Part shown: positions 45,612 through 54,153 of the stretch, in pieces
How positions within the stretch are numbered: position 1 is the stretch's first letter
How the letters are laid out: every line of letters starts with the position of its first letter
NCBI GenBank assembly: GCA_963832445.1
Contig: CAWHUM010000007.1
Coordinates: 124,001-188,000, forward strand
Direction of reading: 5' to 3'
Length of the DNA: 64,000 nucleotides
From: AWTP1-13 sp963832445
GTDB taxonomy: Bacteria; Pseudomonadota; Alphaproteobacteria; Rhizobiales; Hyphomicrobiaceae
The notes under the pieces: generated by a model
What the model saw: only the letters and a program-made list of their open reading frames with translations
Told to the model about the DNA's origin: nothing
The model's database searches: none
Translations under genes and position numbers: made by a program

Positions 45612-45711
45612 CCCCTCCCCCTTGTGGGGGAGGGACAGGGAGGGGGGGACAATGCGAGGTCACCCTTCGAGGTTCCCCCCACCCCTAGCCCCTCCCCACA
45701 AGGGGGAGGGG
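45612..45711. repeat. GC-rich palindromic element (two hairpins)
   Basis: Hairpin 1 (45612-45634) pairs CCCTCCCCC with GGGGGAGGG. Hairpin 2 (45689-45711) pairs CCCCTCCCC with a purine-rich complement, and the two hairpins are themselves inverted copies. It lies between the permease and ATPase genes and resembles the element at 34448-34560 without being identical. Confidence 0.8.
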
Positions 45712-45734
45712 AAGCCGGTCGGCGCTCTCGGCTG

Positions 45735-46568
45735 CTAATCCGCATAGGCCACCATGGCCTGCAGCCGCGCCATCAGCTGGTCCAGAAGCATGCCGACAAC
45801 GCCGATGAACAGGATGGCGGTGATGACGTTGGTGATGGAGAGGTTGTTCCACTCGTTCCACACGAAGTAGCCGATGCCGGTGCCGCCAACGAGCATCTCG
45901 GCCGCCACGATCACCAGCCAGGCGATGCCGATCGAGATGCGCATGCCCGTGAAGATGGTGGGGGCGGCCGCGGGCAGGATCACCCGCCAGGCCGTGCGCC
46001 CGGGGCCCATCTCCAGGGTCTTGGCGACATTCAACCATTCGCGGCGCACCGAGGCGACGCCGAACGCGGTGTTGATCAGCATCGGCCACACCGAGCAGAT
46101 GAAGATCACGAAGATCGCCGAGATGCCGAAGTCGCGGATGGTGTAGAGGGCGAGCGGCATCCAGGCGAGCGGCGAGATGGGTTTCAGCACCTGGATGAAA
46201 GGATCGAGCGCGCGGCTCATCAGTGGCGACATGCCGATCAGAAACCCGATCGGGATCGCCACCGCCACCGCCAGCAGATAGCCCGCCAGCACGCGCGCGA
46301 TGGAGTAGGCGAGCTGAATGCCGATCCCCTTGTCATTGGTGCCCTTGTCGTAGAACGGGTCGCGCAGGTGCTGCCAGATCTTGGCGCCGACATCGGCAGG
46401 GCCAGGCATCGCCGACTTGCCCTGCGTGGCGGTGATCCCCATCAGCTTGGCGTACTCGGGGTCCATCTTGACCGCGGTACCCGTGCCCGCGGTGGCGATG
46501 TGCCAAATGCCGATGAACGCCCCCAGGATGAGGAGCGAGACGAGACCGGCGCGCAAGCTGAGCCACAT
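45735..46568 (-). CDS. Nitrate/cyanate-type ABC transporter permease
   Basis: A 277-residue inner-membrane permease of the NrtB/CmpB/SsuC type. Helices include LRAGLVSLLILGAFIGIWHI, LLAVAVAIPIGFLIGM and ISAIFVIFICSVWPML. The cytoplasmic EAA-like loop reads GPGRTAWRVILPAAAPTIFT. The N-terminal periplasmic loop of about 60 residues is normal for NrtB. It starts 25 bp after the binding-protein gene and precedes the ATPase gene, from which a palindromic element separates it. Confidence 0.92.
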   Translation of the reverse strand: MWLSLRAGLVSLLILGAFIGIWHIATAGTGTAVKMDPEYAKLMGITATQGKSAMPGPADVGAKIWQHLRDPFYDKGTNDKGIGIQLAYSIARVLAGYLLAVAVAIPIGFLIGMSPLMSRALDPFIQVLKPISPLAWMPLALYTIRDFGISAIFVIFICSVWPMLINTAFGVASVRREWLNVAKTLEMGPGRTAWRVILPAAAPTIFTGMRISIGIAWLVIVAAEMLVGGTGIGYFVWNEWNNLSITNVITAILFIGVVGMLLDQLMARLQAMVAYAD

Positions 46569-46593
46569 CTGCGATGCTCCGGTCGCTCGCCGC

Positions 46594-47592
46594 TCAGGCC
46601 GCGCGCTTGATGGCGAAGCTCTTGATGTAGTCCTCGGGCTTGGCGGCAAATGCCGTGGCGTCGATGATCGCCTTGAGCAGCGCCGCGTAGGTATTGGGAG
46701 TCGTGGTGACAAACTCCCTGGACGCAGCGAACGCGCAGCAGGGATGGCGATCCCAGATGTCCTTCGACAGAATGTGGATGAACCCCACGCCGTCGTAGAC
46801 GGCACGCTGGTTCACCGGATCGGGCGCCAGGAAGCCGTCGATGTTGTCGGCGCGCAGGTTGGCGACCATTTCCGGCGGCGGCACAGCGCGGATCTGAATG
46901 TCGGTGTCGGGGTCGATGCCGTGCTCGGCCACGTAGTAGCGGAAGAGATAGTTGTGCATCGAGTAGTCGAACGGCACCGCGAACTTGAAGCCCTTCCACG
47001 CTTTCGGGTCGCGCTTGTCCTTGTGCTTGACGCTTAGCGTGATGGCTTGGCCGTTGATGTTCTCCACGGCTGGCATCGTGTAGGGGATCGGAGTGGAGCC
47101 GGCGCCCAGCGTGATCGCGAGCGGCATCGGCGAGAGCATGTGGGCGGCGTCGTATTCCTTGTTCAGCGTCTTGTCGCGGATCACCGCCCAGCCCGCGGTC
47201 TTCACCACCTCGACGTTGAGGCCGTGCTTGGTGTAGAAGCCCATCGGGTGGGCCATGATGATGGGCGTGGCACAGGTGATCGGAATGAACCCGACCTTCA
47301 GATCCTTCTTCTCGAGAGGAGCGGCCTGAGCGAACGCCTCAATGGCGGTCCCGAGCGGGAAGAATTGCGAGATGGCCGCCAGCGCCGTCGAAGCGCCGAC
47401 CGCGCGCAGAAACGCGCGGCGGCTCTGGTCCTCGGGGAACAGCGCCCGCACCACGGCCGACTGCACCACCCGCGCCAGGCGCTCGTCGGAAGAGGCGGCG
47501 CTGTCGTGCTCGGCCTGAGTTGCATGCTTACCGCAGGCGCAACCGCCCCTGCTGAGAGCCCGCCCGGCGTCAAACGGGTTGTCGAAACTCAT
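46594..47592 (-). CDS. CmpA/NrtA-type substrate-binding protein, apparently internally deleted
   Basis: A 332-residue exported binding protein. The N-terminus carries a cysteine-rich stretch (GGCACGKHATQAEHD) and a twin-arginine signal (SRRAFLRAVGASTALAAISQ), as in this family. The ligand domain begins KKDLKVGFIPITCATPIIMA and continues normally through DGVGFIHILSKDIWDRHPCC. Then AIIDATAFA is joined directly to AKPEDYIKSFAIKRAA. In full-length relatives about 110 residues separate these two segments, so this looks like an in-frame deletion that keeps the extreme C-terminus. The binding function may be lost. It is the first gene of the cyanate operon. Confidence 0.85.
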   Translation of the reverse strand: MSFDNPFDAGRALSRGGCACGKHATQAEHDSAASSDERLARVVQSAVVRALFPEDQSRRAFLRAVGASTALAAISQFFPLGTAIEAFAQAAPLEKKDLKVGFIPITCATPIIMAHPMGFYTKHGLNVEVVKTAGWAVIRDKTLNKEYDAAHMLSPMPLAITLGAGSTPIPYTMPAVENINGQAITLSVKHKDKRDPKAWKGFKFAVPFDYSMHNYLFRYYVAEHGIDPDTDIQIRAVPPPEMVANLRADNIDGFLAPDPVNQRAVYDGVGFIHILSKDIWDRHPCCAFAASREFVTTTPNTYAALLKAIIDATAFAAKPEDYIKSFAIKRAA

Positions 47593-47821
47593 GGCCTGCA
47601 CCCCTTCTACGACTTGTGCAAATGCAGTCGGCGCTCGGGGCGACGCCCCGTGCGGCCGGCGACGGATTGGTTGAAAAAGAGCAACCGCCGTGCCACCCGG
47701 CAGCACAGGGAAAATCGCGCAATGTCAGGGCACAGCCGTCTCGGATCGGAGGGCATTCCTGCTCTTGCCAGGGCACATGCCTACCGACTGAGCAGACGAA
47801 CCCGGAGCAATGCTGAAAAGT

Positions 47822-48661
47822 TCAGCGCACCGCATGCGCCTTGCGCACGAAGGCCGCGAGCTCTCGATTGAAGCGCTGCGGTTCCTCGAAGAAGGGTGAG
47901 TGACCGATCCCCTCGTATATGGAGAGCGCACTGCCGGGGATGAGGGTGGCGAGCCACCGCGCAAGGTCGGCCTTGGGCAGCAGGTCACGCTCGCCGTGCG
48001 TGATCAGCACCGGCACGTCCACCGATTTGAGCACGCGCTGCACCTCGGCCGCGTCGCTGCCGTCCCGGCGCAGCGCCTGGCGCACCTTGACGGGAACAAG
48101 CGCGTTGTATGCGAGCATGGTCTCGAACTCGTCCTGCGGCGGCGGCTTGGCGAAACATGCGCGCAGGAACGCCCGCGTGCCCGCAAGGGAGGTTGCGAGA
48201 TCGTCGTCGCGGGCCCGCGCCAGATGGGCAATGCCGGCGCCGAAGTGATCCGGGTTCGGACTGAGCACCGCCGCAACCAGGTTGATGGCGGCGATATTCG
48301 CCGTGCCGTGCTTGATGAGGTAGTCGGCAATCACCCGCGCGCCGTACGACCAGCCGACCAGCACCGGTCGCGTGAGCTCGGCCGCCGCCATGACCGCCTC
48401 GAGCTCGTCGGCGAAGCGCTCCGGGCTCGCATAATAAGCACGGTCGAGTGGCGCATCGGACGCGCCGTGGCCGCGAAGGTCGTAGGTGACAAGCCGAAAC
48501 TCGTCGGCGAGCGCGCTCTCCACCTGCTTCGCCCACGAGAGATGGCTCTGAAAGAGCCCATGAATGAGCACCACCTCGGGCCCATTGGTTGCGCCGGTGA
48601 CGTGCGCGGAGACGGTCAGTCCGTCCGGTGTCGTCACCTTGAGCGATTGGCGAGGTGCCAT
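47822..48661 (-). CDS. Alpha/beta-hydrolase fold protein
   Basis: A 279-residue hydrolase. VVLIHGLFQSHLSWAKQVES holds the oxyanion region, VLVGWSYGARVIADYLI the nucleophile serine, THGERDLLPKADLARWL the acid and EGIGHSPFFEEPQRFN the catalytic histidine. The triad is complete and the sequence has no signal peptide, so the enzyme is cytoplasmic. The ATG at 48661 is preferred over a longer frame that adds a non-homologous leader. The role is unspecified (esterase, haloperoxidase-like or similar). It is divergent from gapR. Confidence 0.88.
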   Translation of the reverse strand: MAPRQSLKVTTPDGLTVSAHVTGATNGPEVVLIHGLFQSHLSWAKQVESALADEFRLVTYDLRGHGASDAPLDRAYYASPERFADELEAVMAAAELTRPVLVGWSYGARVIADYLIKHGTANIAAINLVAAVLSPNPDHFGAGIAHLARARDDDLATSLAGTRAFLRACFAKPPPQDEFETMLAYNALVPVKVRQALRRDGSDAAEVQRVLKSVDVPVLITHGERDLLPKADLARWLATLIPGSALSIYEGIGHSPFFEEPQRFNRELAAFVRKAHAVR

Positions 48662-48879
48662 CGGCTTTATCCCTGCGGAAGTGGCGTGCGCCAAAGAGCA
48701 CATGCGACGCCCAGTCGAACAACAGCCCTGAAATCCTAGCAAAAAAGCTCTGGATGGGCGCCAGCCGAACCTTGATGCCCCAATGGGGTGCGGCTAGCGT
48801 CGCACCACGGTGGGAGAGGGAAAGCACCCGCCGTCAATCGCACAAAACGTGTCACCGATTGTTTCAGTGGGGGTAGGTC

Positions 48880-49170
48880 ATGACAACGCTGCAGGCGTCG
48901 AGCCAGAAACAACTGCGCCAGCTGATCGAGCAGGTCGAGCGGCTGGAGGAAGAGAAGAAGGCCCTCGCGGGCGATATCCGCGACAAGTACCTGGAGGCCA
49001 AGGCGCTAGGGTTCGACGTCAAGATCATGCGCAAGGTCGTGGGCCTGCGCAAGAAGAGCCAGGCCGACCGGCAGGAAGAAGAGGCGCTGCTCGCCGTCTA
49101 CTTGCACGCGCTTGGCATGCTGGACGAGGCGCCAGCCGCGCCGGTGCACGTCATGGATGCGGCGGAGTAG
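48880..49170 (+). CDS. gapR: GapR/DUF2312 DNA-binding protein
   Basis: A 96-residue protein of the UPF0335/GapR family. The coiled-coil start QLRQLIEQVERLEEEKKALA, the core KYLEAKALGFDVKIMRKVVG and LRKKSQADRQEEEALLAVYL match the family closely. GapR binds overtwisted AT-rich DNA ahead of replication and transcription and is near-universal in alphaproteobacteria. The C-terminal tail (EAPAAPVHVMDAAE) is an extension. GGGGGTAGG precedes the ATG. Confidence 0.92.
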   Translation: MTTLQASSQKQLRQLIEQVERLEEEKKALAGDIRDKYLEAKALGFDVKIMRKVVGLRKKSQADRQEEEALLAVYLHALGMLDEAPAAPVHVMDAAE

Positions 49171-49220
49171 GGCTGGAACGACGCCAGGTGATGTCGCGTC
49201 TACGCTGCGCTTGACGCAAC

Positions 49221-50543
49221 CTACTGGGGCTGGGTCGCCACCTTGCGGCTCGGCACTTGGCCCGGTGCCTCGATCTGGAAGAGGCTCGACAAGTTCACGG
49301 CCTCCCCCTTGAACTGATGCGCCCACAGCCGCTCGGCGGCGTGCACGCCTGGCCGCAGCCGCATGGGCGGCGCATTTTCTTGGCCCAACGTCTCGAGCAC
49401 CTTGGCCAGGTCGGGATGAACCAGGCCCGAAAGCGCCGGATCGTCCGCCGAGGCGGTGATGGTGAGGAACGGTGCGATGGGGAACGGCCGGTAGGACAGC
49501 TCCTCGGGGTGCTCGTCGTCGTATTCCGGCGCCGCCACCACGCGGCCCTCCCGGTAGAGCACGGGCTTGGGTGCAGCAGGATCGTGGGCTGCAACGGCGG
49601 TCCCGGGCTTGCGGCTGGCGGGAGCCGGCGGCCACAGCAGCTGCGGCCTCGGGTCGCCACCAGCCAGCGCCGCGAGCTTGGCGCGATCCACCTCGCTCGC
49701 GTATGTGCCGGCAATGGTGCGCCGATCGACAAGCTGGGGCGGGCCCACCAGCTTCGGCAGGGACGGGCCCAGCGACGCCGTCTGAATCGGCAGCATGGGC
49801 CGCGCGCGCAAATCGTGGAACTGCGCCATCTCCATGGCCAGCTCCTTGTTGTTTGCGCGGGCCACACGCACATCCTCGCGGGTGAGCGGCACCCCGTCAC
49901 TTGGGACGTGCTGCGAGCTGCCCTTGGGGAACAGCAGCGCAAGCTCGGCGCGCGGCAGCCGGGGCCATGCGCGCACCCGGTCGATGTCCATGTGCACGAA
50001 CGGGATGGCGGAGGTTGGATAGTAGCCGACGCCGCCCTTCTCGCGGATCAGCGCCGAGTAGCGCAGCGCCTTCACGGGCACGTCCGGGAAATGCACGTCG
50101 GCAGCCTTGCCCAGTATGTGGCGGCTCTCTCTCGCCTGTCCGCCGACAGTCTTTCTGAGCAGCTCGTTGGTGCCGCGCGAGCGGTAGCCGGAGATGATGT
50201 GGATCGGCTGCGTGGAGCCCAGCTCGCTGTGGACCTCCCACAAGAGATCGATCAGTTCCGGATCCATGGTGGTGGCTTCGTTCTTGCGCCAGTCACGCAG
50301 GATCCAGTTGACCTTCTGCATCTCGGCAGGGACGTACTTGCCGTCCTTCTTGTAGGTGGAGACCAGCGTCTGCTGGTTGTGGATGTTGTAAAGCGAGATC
50401 GTGCGCGTGGCCTCGGCGGCATGGGAAAGCGCGGCTGCGCAAAGCGCTGTCGCGAACACCAAGATGGCGCCCATCACCGCCTGGTATATTTCCCTCAAAC
50501 CTGTCGTCCCCCCTGCCGCGCGGCGCTCGTGCCCTTCGCGCAT
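49221..50543 (-). CDS. DUF882/M15-type murein peptidase-like protein
   Basis: A 440-residue exported protein. A hydrophobic segment (YQAVMGAILVFATALCAAAL) is the signal or membrane anchor. A DUF882/peptidase M15 domain follows: IISGYRSRGTNELLRKTVG, ESRHILGKAADVHFP (His and Asp ligands) and PFVHMDIDRVRAWP (second His). These resemble D-Ala-D-Ala carboxypeptidase zinc ligands, so a role in peptidoglycan trimming is likely. The C-terminal 230 residues are proline-rich and of unknown fold. The start is uncertain; I chose the ATG at 50543. Confidence 0.8.
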   Translation of the reverse strand: MREGHERRAAGGTTGLREIYQAVMGAILVFATALCAAALSHAAEATRTISLYNIHNQQTLVSTYKKDGKYVPAEMQKVNWILRDWRKNEATTMDPELIDLLWEVHSELGSTQPIHIISGYRSRGTNELLRKTVGGQARESRHILGKAADVHFPDVPVKALRYSALIREKGGVGYYPTSAIPFVHMDIDRVRAWPRLPRAELALLFPKGSSQHVPSDGVPLTREDVRVARANNKELAMEMAQFHDLRARPMLPIQTASLGPSLPKLVGPPQLVDRRTIAGTYASEVDRAKLAALAGGDPRPQLLWPPAPASRKPGTAVAAHDPAAPKPVLYREGRVVAAPEYDDEHPEELSYRPFPIAPFLTITASADDPALSGLVHPDLAKVLETLGQENAPPMRLRPGVHAAERLWAHQFKGEAVNLSSLFQIEAPGQVPSRKVATQPQ

Positions 50544-50826
50544 CGCCGGCCAAGCTATACGGCCAGCAGGAACCCTTCCCCCAGGCTGACCGGAACTCAT
50601 TAACGTTGGCGAAACGATTAGGCGCCCGCTATGCGGCAAGATCGCGGCGAACGGCTGCGTCCTGGCGCGGAAATCGGCGTTCCGACAAGGCTTTGCCGGC
50701 GCCGCTCGTCGACGCTTCGCGCGCAGCCAGAGTTGCAGCGACCAGCCATTTTCAGCTGGCGCTCCACATTTTCGCGGAACGAATCACTTAGCTCGACGGC
50801 TAGCATGCAAGTGAAAAGTTGGTCCC

Positions 50827-51171
50827 GTGCACAGCTATTGGTGGAGTTTCGTGGCGGACGTATCCCCCGGGATCGCTCTCTCCCTTGCTGGGTTCCTGGC
50901 GGCGGTGCCGCCCTATGTCCTTCTGCGGCAGTCCGAGCGCGGCAGAGCCAGGAGCGCGGTGTCCTATCTTTGCGGGTTGGCCGCCGGGCTCGCGGCAACC
51001 GGTCTCCTGGCCGCGCTACTGCACACCATCACCAACGTCGACGCCATTGTCGCCGCCGGCCTGCTCGGTTCATTCCTGTGCCCGTTTGCAGGCTTGGCTC
51101 GTGCCAAATGGCACGGACCGAAAAGGAAGCCGCGCAGGGTCGCGACGGCGAGGGGCGGCGCGCCGCAATAG
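50827..51171 (+). CDS. Possible small membrane protein
   Basis: A 114-residue frame from a GTG. It has three hydrophobic stretches (GIALSLAGFLAAVPPYVLL; YLCGLAAGLAATGLLAALL; VAAGLLGSFLCPFAGLA) and a basic tail (KWHGPKRKPRRVATARG). The ribosome-binding site is poor. Its stop codon falls inside a 24-bp tandem repeat. The membrane pattern argues for a real gene; there is no family match. Confidence 0.4.
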   Translation: MHSYWWSFVADVSPGIALSLAGFLAAVPPYVLLRQSERGRARSAVSYLCGLAAGLAATGLLAALLHTITNVDAIVAAGLLGSFLCPFAGLARAKWHGPKRKPRRVATARGGAPQ

Positions 51172-51197
51172 TCGAGGGGCGGCGCGCCGCAATAGTC
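51150..51197 (+). repeat. 24-bp tandem repeat, two exact copies
   Basis: A 24-bp unit starting GAGGGGCGGCGCGCC is repeated exactly at 51150-51173 and 51174-51197, followed by a decayed third copy from 51198. Each unit contains the palindrome GGCGCGCC and the in-frame TAG that ends the small membrane protein. Confidence 0.85.
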
Positions 51198-51561
51198 GAG
51201 TGGCGGCCAGCCGCCACCCCGGCTGCAATCTTACCGCGCAGACGGAGCAACCACTCGCGCAAACCATCGCCAAGATTTTTTTGGCCGCTCGGCGTTCAAA
51301 ATTCCGTGCAACCCGGAATCACTGGGCCCGCTCAGGATGTATCGACACATAACTGCCACACAGCGCCCGCAATTGCCGCGCGCGAGCCGCAATCGTCGCC
51401 GGCTTGCCCAATTCCTCGGAGACTAACTTGGCCAAGAGCTCAGCGGGGCCGCGGAGCAAGTCAGCGGGGGCCGACTTATCCGTTTTTGTTCAGCGTTACG
51501 CAGTGCCGCTGTGTTGCTCAGCGTTCTGGTCGCATTTGTCGTACCAGTTGAGGGTAGCACT
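51172..51561. other. 390-bp intergenic stretch
   Basis: Contains the second and decayed third copies of the 24-bp repeat, then no recognisable gene up to the sigma-like gene. It probably carries that gene's promoter, but no box was identified with confidence. Confidence 0.4.
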
Positions 51562-52164
51562 ATGCCTTGGAGTTTCCAGTCGCATCTTGACCGCCTTGCG
51601 CCAGACGATCGGCGACTACTACTGAAGAGGTCGGCACTTTACGCCGACAGATTCAAGCAGAGGGTATTCGGCGGAACCGGCAACGAGACCGCCACCGGAG
51701 AAGAAATCCTTGCACTGACCCTCGGCAAGATCGCCGAGGGTTCCAACGGCTATGTCTTCAGGGATGGAGACATACTGTTGTTCTACTACCTCTGCCGCTG
51801 CTGTCGGACGACGGTGCTTGCCCTGCACAAGGAAGCCCGCTCGGGCGAGGCTGATGTGCCGCCGCTCGTGGAGGAGGAGGACGATGCGCCTCTCGCCCTC
51901 ACCGAACGGGCGGCCGTGCAATTCCTGGAACGGCGCCAGGGCTTGCCCCAGTTCCTGACCTTCGTTGGTTCCCAAAGACTGCGGGGAAAGCTGCGAGCCT
52001 ATGCCGGCGGCTTTCACCGGTATGCGGCGGAGGGCTGGGACGAGCAGCAGATCGCCAAAGACCTGCGCGTGACCCCGGCCAGCGTTGCCAAATACCGCTC
52101 GCGGCTGAGGGAGCTTCTGGAGGACTTCGAGCTCCAGCGCATGAGCGAGCCGCACCTAGCCTAG
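51562..52164 (+). CDS. Divergent sigma-70/ECF-like regulator
   Basis: A 200-residue protein. The N-terminal half (LYADRFKQRVFG; GEEILALTLGKIAEGSNGYV; LLFYYLCRCCRTTVLALHKE) resembles sigma region 2 of a diverged family found in Rhizobiales. An acidic linker (VPPLVEEEDDAPLAL) leads to a C-terminal helix-turn-helix (GWDEQQIAKDLRVTPASVAK) like region 4. The start at 51562 is favoured because the upstream frame adds a hydrophobic leader out of keeping with the domain. No anti-sigma gene is adjacent. A double cold-shock gene begins 93 bp downstream on the same strand. Confidence 0.6.
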   Translation: MPWSFQSHLDRLAPDDRRLLLKRSALYADRFKQRVFGGTGNETATGEEILALTLGKIAEGSNGYVFRDGDILLFYYLCRCCRTTVLALHKEARSGEADVPPLVEEEDDAPLALTERAAVQFLERRQGLPQFLTFVGSQRLRGKLRAYAGGFHRYAAEGWDEQQIAKDLRVTPASVAKYRSRLRELLEDFELQRMSEPHLA

Positions 52165-52257
52165 CCGGCCATTTTCGCGATGCCGGTCGCTGCCGAAGTT
52201 GGGCGTATTTCGTGGCGGCGCTGGCGAATGTCTGAAGGCCAAGCAATGGGAGCAACT

Positions 52258-53079
52258 ATGACGATATTGCAGAATCGGATCGACGTGCCGGCCGAGATCA
52301 AGTCCTGCGAATTCATCCGAGGGTTCGACGAGGGGAGGCTCGATCTCGAGCTCCGCAAGGCAGGGCTCGATCCCGAGCACCTTTCGCATCGGCTGGAAGC
52401 CCTCCTTGGGGTGAAACTGCAGAACACGCCCTGTTCGGATGCAATTCCCTCCGGACCAGCGTCGGCTGGAGAGGACGTCGCGGAGGCCGGCTCGCTCCGC
52501 ACTGTGCGCGGCACACAGCTCGTTGCGACATCGGCCAGTTTTGGCGCGTGCACGCCGGTCGAAGGCCTATTCGAGCTTGCTGGCACCGTGAAGTTCTTCG
52601 ACGCGACCAAGGGCTACGGGTTCCTCACCGCCGACGGCGAGCCGACCGACATTCTGGTGCACGTCACGTGCCTCGAGGCCGCCGGCTATCGCACCGCCTA
52701 CGACGGCGCCCGCATCCACGCGCTCGTTCGCCGCACGGCCAAGGGCTTGCAGGCCGTGCGCATCATCAGCATGGACCAGAGCGGCGCGACTCACCCCTCC
52801 TTGTTGCCCCAGCGCACGCGTCAGAAGGTCTGCGCCGAGAGCGATTGGGTGACGGCATCGGTGAAATGGTACGACTGCCTCAAGGGCTTCGGCTTCGTCT
52901 CCGAAGGCCCCGACGCGCCGGACTGCTTCGTCCATGCCGACACCCTCCGCCGTTGGGGGCTGGCACCCTTGCGGCCCGGCCAGGTGGTGGAGGTGCGTTG
53001 GGGCACGAGTGCCAGGGGGCGAATGGTGGCCGAGATCCGCCATTGCGCAGGCGCGCAGACGCTCCCTCCGCTGCACTAG
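52258..53079 (+). CDS. Double cold-shock-domain protein
   Basis: A 273-residue nucleic-acid-binding protein with two cold-shock domains. The first starts near residue 108 (GTVKFFDATKGYGFLTADGE), the second near 205 (ASVKWYDCLKGFGFVSEGPD). The RNP1-like motifs KGYGFLT and KGFGFVS are intact, while RNP2 is changed to ILVHVTC and CFVHADT. The N-terminal 100 residues are a low-complexity extension of unknown role, making it longer than usual double-domain cold-shock proteins of alphaproteobacteria. GGGAG precedes the ATG at 52258. Followed by a strong terminator hairpin. Confidence 0.88.
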   Translation: MTILQNRIDVPAEIKSCEFIRGFDEGRLDLELRKAGLDPEHLSHRLEALLGVKLQNTPCSDAIPSGPASAGEDVAEAGSLRTVRGTQLVATSASFGACTPVEGLFELAGTVKFFDATKGYGFLTADGEPTDILVHVTCLEAAGYRTAYDGARIHALVRRTAKGLQAVRIISMDQSGATHPSLLPQRTRQKVCAESDWVTASVKWYDCLKGFGFVSEGPDAPDCFVHADTLRRWGLAPLRPGQVVEVRWGTSARGRMVAEIRHCAGAQTLPPLH

Positions 53080-53107
53080 CCATACCGTCTTCCGGGCGGA
53101 GTTCCGG

Positions 53108-53141
53108 CTGCGACGCAGGCGAGCAATCGCCTGCGTCGCAG
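53108..53141 (+). terminator. Strong stem-loop after the cold-shock gene
   Basis: A perfect 15-bp stem (CTGCGACGCAGGCGA and its complement) closed by GCAA, a GNRA-type tetraloop, 29 bp past the stop. A few T residues follow within ATGTTTG. It is probably a terminator or an mRNA-stabilising structure. Confidence 0.7.
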
Positions 53142-53244
53142 GCATGTTTGCGGCCTTGCTTTCCCCGGCCCAACAGGGCTAGGTCGCCCGCGACTGGGCC
53201 GGCCCTCTGGGTCAGCCCCCGTTCGAGCCTGCCAGAGGGCAACA

Positions 53245-54048
53245 ATGCCGGCCTCAGCCCTGATGAACGTCATGATCGGCGCTGCCAGAAAGGCCGGCCG
53301 CGGCTTGGTGCGTGACTTCGGCGAATTGGAGCAGCTGCAGGTCTCCGTGAAGGGAACGGCAAACTTTGCCAGCAGCGCCGATCACCGCTCCGAAGAGACA
53401 GTCTACAAAGAGCTGTCCAGGGCGCGACCCGGTTACGGCTTCCTGATGGAGGAGCGCGGCGCGGTCGAGGGCCCCGACAAGACGCACCGCTGGATCGTCG
53501 ACCCGCTCGACGGCACCAGCAATTTTTTGCATGGCATACCGCTTTTCGCCGTCGCCATCGCCTTGGAGCGCGGGGGCGAGATCGTCGCAGCCGTCACCTA
53601 CAATCCGATCCATGACGAGCTGTTCAGCGCGGAGAAGGGCCAGGGTGCCTTCATGAACAACCGGCGCCTCAGGGTGGCCGCGCGCAAAACCCTGTCCGAC
53701 AGCGTCATCTCCATCGGTATCCCCCACCGGGGGCGCGTCGACGGCCAGCCGCGCTTTCTCGCCGAATGCAAGACGCTGATGGGCCTGGTCGCAGGCATCC
53801 GGCGCACCGGCAGCGCCTGCATCGATCTGGCTTGGGTGGCGGCAGGCCGCTTCGACGGCTATGTCGAGCACGATCTGAGCCCCTGGGATATCGCCGGGGG
53901 CGCCCTGCTGGTCCGGGAGGCGGGTGGATACGTAACGGACGTGGCCGGCAGCAGCAATGTGGTTAAGACTGGCGGCGTCGTGGCCGGGAACACGCACATT
54001 CACAAGCTGCTGCTCGGCGTGCTGGCGGAAACTGCGCCCACGGTCTGA
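53245..54048 (+). CDS. Inositol monophosphatase-family phosphatase
   Basis: A 267-residue metal-dependent phosphatase. Motifs are the metal-binding FLMEERGA, WIVDPLDGTSNFLHGIPLF (the IMPase signature with catalytic Asp residues) and HDLSPWDIAGGALLVREAGG. Members act on inositol phosphates, fructose-1,6-bisphosphate, histidinol phosphate or PAP; the sequence alone does not decide. Length and motif order are normal. It stands alone on the plus strand before the MotA-like pair. Confidence 0.92.
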   Translation: MPASALMNVMIGAARKAGRGLVRDFGELEQLQVSVKGTANFASSADHRSEETVYKELSRARPGYGFLMEERGAVEGPDKTHRWIVDPLDGTSNFLHGIPLFAVAIALERGGEIVAAVTYNPIHDELFSAEKGQGAFMNNRRLRVAARKTLSDSVISIGIPHRGRVDGQPRFLAECKTLMGLVAGIRRTGSACIDLAWVAAGRFDGYVEHDLSPWDIAGGALLVREAGGYVTDVAGSSNVVKTGGVVAGNTHIHKLLLGVLAETAPTV

Positions 54049-54153
54049 TGCCGCAACTGCAGCGTTTTTCGCGTTGGACGCCGGAAAGTTGCCCGTTTCT
54101 GATGGCACGGTCTTTGGCTAATGTGGCCTCAAACGAGGCCTGGAGAGTTTTGT

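Noticed and set aside
44037..47592. Complete cyn regulon including cynR and cynT
   Set aside because: Only transporter genes and cynS are present; no LysR-type regulator or carbonic anhydrase lies next to them.
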